A stretch of 64,000 nucleotides of DNA from Avena insularis (Eukaryota; Streptophyta; Magnoliopsida; Poales; Poaceae). The stretch covers positions 83,876,684-83,940,683 of the forward strand of contig CM042685.1 in NCBI GenBank assembly GCA_023614405.1, in the 5' to 3' direction. The notes below the pieces were generated by a model. That model did no database searches. It was given only the letters and a program-made list of their open reading frames with translations, and was not told the DNA's origin. Position numbers and translations under genes: made by a program. This document shows, one piece after another, positions 59,901 to 64,000 of the stretch (its first letter is position 1; every line of letters starts with the position of its first letter).

Positions 59901-61463
59901 CACCATGATAAAAGAAGCCCAGCCATGTTTGCATGAGGAGATGGAGAATTTTAGAGTAGAGCTAGTTAGTGAAGGATTTTTGGCTAGCATAGAACTTCAA
60001 CCCACTTTGATCAGTCAGATCAAGGAGGTGCAGAAAGCAAATGCTAGTATCGACGGAATCAAACGTCGTATCAGCACAGGGAAGGTACCCGGATTCACTG
60101 AATATGAAGAAGGAGTTTTGTGGTACAAAGGACGTATCTGTGTACCAGCGGATTAAGAGTTGAAAGAAGATATTTTGCAAGAAGCCCATGATACTCTTTA
60201 TTCCATCCACCCTGGAGGAACCAAGATGTATCAGGATTTGAAGGAAAATTTTGGTGGCACAAGATGAAGAGAGAAATCGGAAGCTACATAGCCAAATGTG
60301 ATATCTGTCAGAGAGTCAAAGCGGGACATCAGAGACCTGCAGGACTTTTGCAACCATTTCAGATTCCGGAATGGAAATGGGATTCAGTAGGAATGGATTT
60401 TATCATTGGTTTGCCTACATCTAGTAGGGGAAATGACTCTATTTGGGTCATAGTGGATAGACTTTCCAAAGTAGCTCATTTCTTACCAGTCAAGTCCACT
60501 TATCAGAGTTCGAAGCTAGCAGAGTTATACATTGCTAGGATAGTCAGCTTGCATGGAATCCCCAAGAACATTGTGTTGGATCAAGGAACTCAGTTTACCT
60601 TGAGATTTTGGAAGAAATTACAAGAAGGATTAGGAACCAGACTGGATTTCAGCATAGCTTATCACCCACAGACTGATGGACAAATGGAGCGAGTAAACCA
60701 GATACTCAAAGATATATTGAGAGCCTGTGTGTTGGAATATGGATCTAAATGGGAGGACTGTCTGCCTTTCACAGAATTCTCATACAACAACAGTTACCAA
60801 GCTAGTTTGCAAATGGCCCCATTTGAGTTTATGTATGGAAGGAAGTGTCATACCCCACTGAATTGGTCGAAAGTAGGAGAGAGTCAGATTTTTGGACCCG
60901 ACATCCTAAGAGAAGCTAAAGAGAAAGTTCACAAGATCCGTGAGCACCTTAAGACCGCCCAATCCAGATAGAAGAGTTATGCCGACAAGAGACGTCGATA
61001 TCTAGCCTTCAATATTGGAGAATTTGTGTATATAAAAGTATCACCCTTGAAAGGAATGCAACGTTTCCAATTGAAAGGAAAGTTAGCCCCCAGATATATT
61101 GGACCCTTCAAGATTTTCAATCACCGAGGAGAAGTATCATATCAACTGGAAATGCCAGAGGAGATTTCAGCCGTGCATGATGTGTTCCATATCTCGTTAC
61201 TTCGCAAATGCCTAGGAGTCCCGGAGAAGACCGAAGTTTTCAAGAATATTGATCACCGAACCATAGAGCTCAACAAGGACCGAACTTATCATGAAGTACC
61301 CATTTGTATTCTGGAAGAAGCCTTCAGAACCACCAGAACCCGGATTATCAAGTTTCTCAAGTTCCAGTGGAGCAACCATACTGAAGAAGAAGCTACTTGG
61401 GAGCGAGAAGATTATATTAGACCGAGTTTCCAGATCTCTTTAGTTCCTGGTTTTCTTTTTCTT
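56938..61463 (+). pseudogene. gag-pol polyprotein of element C
   Basis: It starts MPHGGSIS (ATG 56938, after an acceptor-like tatctcaatcttcag). Gag core: ARAWWNSIHTM, WDEFKLKFSRTHV, ERFLNGLHDEMQT. The knuckle near 57925 reads C-F-stop-C-GVKGHYSNEC. Protease FDSGASHSF near 58165. [33 protein letters not shown], then [10 protein letters not shown] at about 59107, where copy B has FIDD, so a catalytic Asp is Glu. RNase [14 protein letters not shown]. Integrase: [39 protein letters not shown]. Chromodomain-like end EEATWEREDYI. Stops include those near 57109, 57193, 57410, 57666, 58013, 58510, 58873 and 60153; frameshifts lie near 57369 and 60245, and a one-base loss near 61420 alters the end. 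Confidence 0.92.
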
Positions 61464-61487
61464 AAATCTTCGGATGAGATTTTTTTT

Positions 61488-61499
61488 AAGGAGGGAAGG
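61488..61499 (+). promoter_or_regulatory. Polypurine tract of element C
   Basis: aaggagggaagg, three bases before the 3' LTR. Confidence 0.82.
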
Positions 61500-61502
61500 T
61501 TT

Positions 61503-64000
61503 GTACATCCCAAAAATATTAAACAAGATTATCAAGTTCTAATCACCCAAGTTTAGGGTTAACAAAAACTTTTATTATTAAAATTAATATGAATGCATGT
61601 ATGTGTGTAATTAATGCATGAATGAGTGCAATTGCCATGTTTGATTGCTATGAATGATAAGGATTGGTTTAAAGATGAAAACAATATCATATAGATCATT
61701 TCCAAGCATAATCAAATCAAGAGAAAATCAAAAATAAGAAATATAAGCAAATGGTCATTTTGGCCAAACTTGTTCACTAGACCACTTTGGGTGTTCCTAG
61801 TCAAAGATTTCTAACAGGAACAAACCCAATTCTTTTCACGCCTTGCTAGACCAAGTAACAATGAACCCAACACCACTTTACAAACCAACAGAAACAAATT
61901 TCAAATCTATTTAAAGGAAATGTCAAAATTGAATCAAGTGTAGGTACTAAGATAGCCATTTCTCAAAAACCAACCAAACCACTTCACCTTGGAAAACCCA
62001 AGAAACCTCAGACTACCAAGCTTATGATCAGAGCACTCACCAAAATTCATCCAAAAATTCGAACTTTGAATTCATGCGGCCATTTCATCAAACACCTGGT
62101 GAGCACAGTAACAACTGCCTAACTATCACTATTCTTGATCAATGCCTTGTCCACCCATTGCCCCCATTTCACTCCCCTTGTCACCCCTAGTGCCTAGCAT
62201 CGCATTGAAGCCGCCCCTTCCTCGCCTTTGCACCAGTGCCGTGCCACCCGAACCATTCCCACCGGTCGACCATGGACAGCTCGCAGGAGGAAGCGTCGCG
62301 CCCGTCCATGATGTCTAGGAGACAGGCCACTGTCCACCGCCACTCCCTGTCCACCCCTCGAGCTGAGCCAAGCCATGGACCACTGAGAAACACCACGCCC
62401 ATTTTCTCTGCGCCATGCCGAGAGCACGCCAGAGTGCCGCAGCCGACACGCGCGCACACGCCGCTCCTTGCTCTCACCGTGCGTAACTGCACTCGCCATG
62501 ACCCTAGCTACCTCCCAGACATGACCGTTAGCCACCGCGCGACACGAAGCCCCTGTACGCCGTCTCGAACACCGCTGTTACTGCGCAGAGCACAGACCGC
62601 GCCCAACCATTCTCGGCCGCCCCTTGCCGCGCCATTAAGCCTACGACGACCGCCAGGACACACCACACTGTCCTACGCCCTTAGCCATGCCGTTAGCTCA
62701 CTGCATCGTCGTCACCGACGAGCCCTGACCATGCTGCACTGCCCCTATCGCCGGTGTATAAATAGAGGCCACCCCCGCCTCAATTCTTCACACCATCTCA
62801 CTCCCCTCTCTCTCAGAACCACCCCTGACCCTTCCCCGGAGCAAGGCGAGCTCCAGCCCGCTAGAATTTCACCGGAGTCCACCGCTGTAGAGGAGAAGAG
62901 GAGCCTTTGATTGGAGCCACCCCAAGAGCTACCGCGGCCATCGTTCGAACCGCCGTCGTCGACAACATTGTTCGCCCCCATTGCCAACCCTAGCTGGAGC
63001 CTTGGTAAGCCACCGCGTACCCCTACCGTCGATGTTAGAGTTTAGTATCGCCGGAGCTATCCGTCGGAGACGACGAACGTCAGCCGTAGATCCTAGTCTA
63101 ATCGCACGGCCTAGATTGAAACTTACCGCTTCGGTTAGAATGAGTCAGCGACGATGGGACCCCTTCATCGCCAAGACTGCAAATGCATCGCCTTTATCAT
63201 TCATGCGTAGCCCAGTAATTCAAATAGATATTTTCCATTTTATTCAAAACCTAGTTCAGTTAGTGACTTTGAAATTCAATTCAAGGAGATGTACTGAACC
63301 AAATGGCATAATTCTAATTTTATTAGGAAGGTATTCAAATTATCAATCCAAGCCCGTTGGATTCAAATCATTTGAAATTATAGATCACCTATAGTAAAAA
63401 TAATAAAACAGAAACTTTTCCACATTCAAACATTATTCTAAAATCAACCATAAAATCTTCTGAGTTGATTCCAACTCTCAAAAATCACGTTTGACCAGAT
63501 CTATGTAAATATGTAAAAATATTTAGGTTTACATGAAGTGATCTTGGACTAGTACTAAAATAATGCTATATAGGCATTTCTAGTCACTTTAATTATATCA
63601 AATAGTAATTTTAAACTTTATAAAATATGACCACCACTTTAAATAACATTCCCATGAATTAGAATATGTGGTGATGACATGTGTCAACATGATCCCATAT
63701 TTTAATTGGAGAATATTAAATCTTAAGTAGTTTTCAATGAGTAGAAATTACTTTTCTAAAATAAAACAAATAAGACTAGGTATTTATTTCATGTGATGTT
63801 TGTGATGATGCTAGATCATCTAGTGTGAACCTTTGTTTGCCAAATAGAGGTAGTTAAGTATTTTTTGGGTGATTGTGTACCTCGTATTCATTTATAGACG
63901 CTAGTACCAACCAAGGCTACGAGGAGGAGGAGTACTATGAAGAAGAAGAAAACTTCAACCACTGCACCAATCAAGGCAAGCTAACACTTGCAAGTTTCTT
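61503..64000 (+). repeat. 3' LTR of element C, cut by window end
   Basis: It starts TGTACATCCC (one A fewer than the 5' LTR) and parallels 48891-51400. The TATA box is at 62757. The remaining 1.5 kb lies outside the window. Confidence 0.93.

Larger units (their letters stand above)
48891..64000 (+). mobile_element. Element C: long-LTR gypsy of the A/B family, incomplete at window end
   Basis: The order is 5' LTR, primer site, leader intron candidate, uORFX, CACTA insert, gag-pol, polypurine tract, 3' LTR. Without the CACTA the unit from the LTR start to the 3' LTR start is about 9.85 kb. It is the same family as copies A and B but clearly more distant from them than they are from each other. 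Multiple stops and at least two frameshifts inactivate it. Confidence 0.93.

Overview
The window is nuclear DNA from a plant, most likely a grass. It contains nested long-LTR Ty3/gypsy elements with a Tekay-like chromodomain end, a SIRE-type copia derivative, a grass-type miniature LTR element (SMART/TRIM), a CACTA element with dense subterminal repeats, a LINE 3' end, and GC-rich LTR leaders. Species cannot be read from the sequence. I found no convincing host gene: essentially the whole 64 kb is transposable elements inserted into each other, plus a few anonymous AT-rich stretches.

Layout. (1) 1-17689, minus strand: two copies, A and B, of one gypsy family lie head to tail and share the LTR at 7941-11638. 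Copy A joins a divergent pol fragment (1-1734) to a B-like gag through a 169-bp filler (1735-1903) that matches 2837-3005, and its gag is split by a 3.2-kb solo LTR (2534-5705). Copy B has a single-frame gag-pol with at least eight stops and an intact 271-codon ORF between LTR and gag. (2) 17690-30671: an old LTR split by a 9.1-kb element D with TSD CTAGT. D is bounded by two LTRs of about 1.9 kb, encodes only a gag, and carries 2.8 kb without coding capacity. (3) 30672-38993, minus strand: an LTR-like block, then a decayed gypsy pol (F) split by an internally deleted copia (G, TSD TTATC). (4) 38994-46550: anonymous AT-rich DNA with a 230-bp tandem duplication, a LINE 3' fragment, and a nearly complete copia (I) with 125-133 bp LTRs. 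(5) 46551-48890: a probable solo copia LTR split by a 344-bp SMART-like element (TSD ATTCT), then unassigned DNA. (6) 48891-64000, plus strand: a third member (C) of the A/B family with 4.0-kb LTRs, split by a 2758-bp CACTA element (TSD TCC). Its 3' LTR runs off the window.

The most interesting unit is the ORF that copies A, B and C carry upstream of gag (called uORFX here). It is the same place, strand and length in all three, has a charged helical centre and a very acidic tail, and belongs to no family I recognise. A candidate 143-144 nt intron precedes its ATG in each copy, and a second acceptor-like sequence precedes the gag ATG. Together these suggest that one genomic RNA could be spliced to express uORFX or Gag. 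That is an inference from sequence signals only.
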